The notes under the pieces: generated by a model | What the model saw: only the letters and a program-made list of their open reading frames with translations | Database searches by the model: none | Told to the model about the DNA's origin: nothing | Made by a program: the position numbers and the translations under genes | Assembly: GCA_009779205.1 (NCBI GenBank) | Contig: WRER01000037.1 | Location: 1-6,958, forward strand | Reading direction: 5' to 3' | Source of the DNA: Methanobacteriota archaeon | GTDB lineage: Archaea; Halobacteriota; Methanomicrobia; Methanomicrobiales; Methanospirillaceae | DNA length: 6,958 bases | Shown: one piece after another, positions 6,757-6,958 of the stretch | Position numbering within the stretch: position 1 is the stretch's first letter | Layout of the letters: every line of letters starts with the position of its first letter

Positions 6757-6770
6757 TGGCCTGTAGGCCA
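6757..6770. repeat. Compact G/C-rich hairpin in the putative element
   Basis: TGGCC-TGTA-GGCCA forms a five-base-pair, mostly G/C stem with a four-base loop. It stands out in an A/T-rich surrounding and lies about 30 bases inside the right inverted repeat. It is symmetric on both strands, so the strand of any RNA is undetermined. Confidence 0.4.
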
Positions 6771-6812
6771 GAGGGAAACAGATCGTTACAAGCTAAAATC
6801 AGGAGGGGGTGG

Positions 6813-6819
6813 AAAAGTG
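6813..6819. repeat. Putative target-site duplication, right copy
   Basis: AAAAGTG, identical to 6342-6348 and placed immediately outside the right terminal inverted repeat. The sequence AAAAGTGC/AAAAGTGT also recurs nearby (6432-6439, 6824-6831), so the word is locally common, which weakens the duplication argument somewhat. Confidence 0.5.
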
Positions 6820-6843
6820 TGAAAAAAGTGCAATTTTCGGGCA

Positions 6844-6854
6844 TTTTTTAAAAA
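6844..6854. terminator. Likely bidirectional oligo-T terminator between the MFS and tRNA genes
   Basis: TTTTTTAAAAA gives a six-T run on the plus strand (6844-6849) and a five-T run on the minus strand (6850-6854). It sits between convergent genes, where archaeal transcription usually ends at T-rich tracts. If the 464-bp segment is an insertion, this site was originally much closer to the MFS gene. Confidence 0.45.
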
Positions 6855-6863
6855 GGGCTCTTC

Positions 6864-6869
6864 AAAAAA
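6864..6869 (-). terminator. Oligo-T terminator of the tRNA gene
   Basis: Read on the minus strand, TTTTTT begins eight bases after the last tRNA base. That is a usual position for archaeal tRNA transcription to stop. A second T run at 6850-6854 may act as a back-up. Confidence 0.5.
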
Positions 6870-6876
6870 CAAATCA

Positions 6877-6949
6877 AGCCTCAAGCGAGATTTGAACTCG
6901 CGACCTGCTGATTACAAATCAGCCGCTCTGCCAGCTGAGCCATTGAGGC
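6877..6949 (-). tRNA. tRNA-Thr (anticodon TGT)
   Basis: The 73-base gene folds into a complete cloverleaf. The acceptor stem GCCTCAA pairs with TTGAGGC. The D stem is GCTC/GAGC with loop AGCTGGCA. The anticodon arm is GCTGA-TTTGTAA-TCAGC, putting TGT at the anticodon. The variable loop is AGGTC, and the T arm is GCGAG-TTCAAAT-CTCGC. The discriminator base is T, consistent with archaeal threonine tRNAs, and CCA is not encoded, so it must be added after transcription. There is no intron in the anticodon loop. It reads ACA and probably other ACN threonine codons ending in A or G. Its promoter lies beyond the right edge of the window. Confidence 0.96.
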
Positions 6950-6958
6950 GCCATTATA

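Larger units (their letters stand above)
6349..6812. mobile_element. Putative MITE-like non-autonomous transposable element, 464 bp
   Basis: The segment begins with CCACCCCCTCCT (6349-6360) and ends with its exact reverse complement AGGAGGGGGTGG (6801-6812), a pair of perfect 12-bp terminal inverted repeats that are strikingly G/C-rich in an A/T-rich stretch. A 7-bp direct repeat AAAAGTG lies immediately outside each end. No transposase or credible protein is encoded inside, so if this is mobile it would depend on a transposase elsewhere. The interior is A/T-rich and contains several inverted repeats (about 6560-6616, 6649-6706 and 6757-6770). The parent insertion-sequence family cannot be told from the ends alone. 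An alternative is that the two G-rich arms are something else, such as parts of a structured RNA, and that the flanking repeats are coincidental. Confidence 0.55.

Noticed and set aside
6342..6832. Recurring AAAAGTGC/T words (6342, 6432, 6813, 6824 and reverse at 6721) as a CRISPR-like or iteron array
   Set aside because: Copies are short, irregularly spaced and in both orientations, in A-rich sequence. There is no regular repeat-spacer pattern.
6877..6949. tRNA-Thr gene as an integration site (att) for a larger element
   Set aside because: No repeat of the tRNA 3' end and no integrase gene is present in the window.

Overview
The window reads as the chromosome of a methanogenic euryarchaeon, most like the order Methanomicrobiales. 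That placement is inferred from gene content and sequence style, not from a marker gene. Supporting signs are archaeal TATA boxes, GGAGG/AGGTG-type ribosome binding sites, one apparently leaderless gene, an archaeal-style tRNA-Thr with no encoded CCA, and archaeal protein families (COG1361-like surface proteins and a HAE3-type RND exporter).

Layout: on the minus strand, read from about 2162 down to 1, lie a PadR-type regulator, a membrane-anchored surface protein with CARDB/NEW3-like repeats, and the first 54 codons of a second, related secreted protein that runs off the left edge. On the plus strand, diverging from the regulator, lie a 740-residue RND/MMPL exporter and then a 14-helix MFS exporter of the EmrB/QacA type. 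A 727-bp noncoding stretch follows, ending at a minus-strand tRNA-Thr(UGU) by the right edge.

How the genes may work together: this looks like a self-regulated export cassette. The 243-bp divergent intergenic region holds a TATA box for each direction and three copies of a 9-bp motif, TATTCTWAC, one at the regulator's predicted start site and two at the exporter's. The simplest model is that the PadR protein binds these sites, represses itself and the exporter genes, and releases them on ligand binding. The surface proteins share the regulator's transcription unit, so they may be extracellular partners of the RND pump in a cell with no outer membrane. That partnership is inference.

The most unexpected feature is in the noncoding stretch. 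A 464-bp AT-rich segment (6349-6812) is bounded by perfect 12-bp inverted repeats and flanked immediately by perfect 7-bp direct repeats (AAAAGTG). This is the signature of a MITE-like non-autonomous transposable element, inserted between the convergent MFS and tRNA genes. Several hairpins lie inside it.
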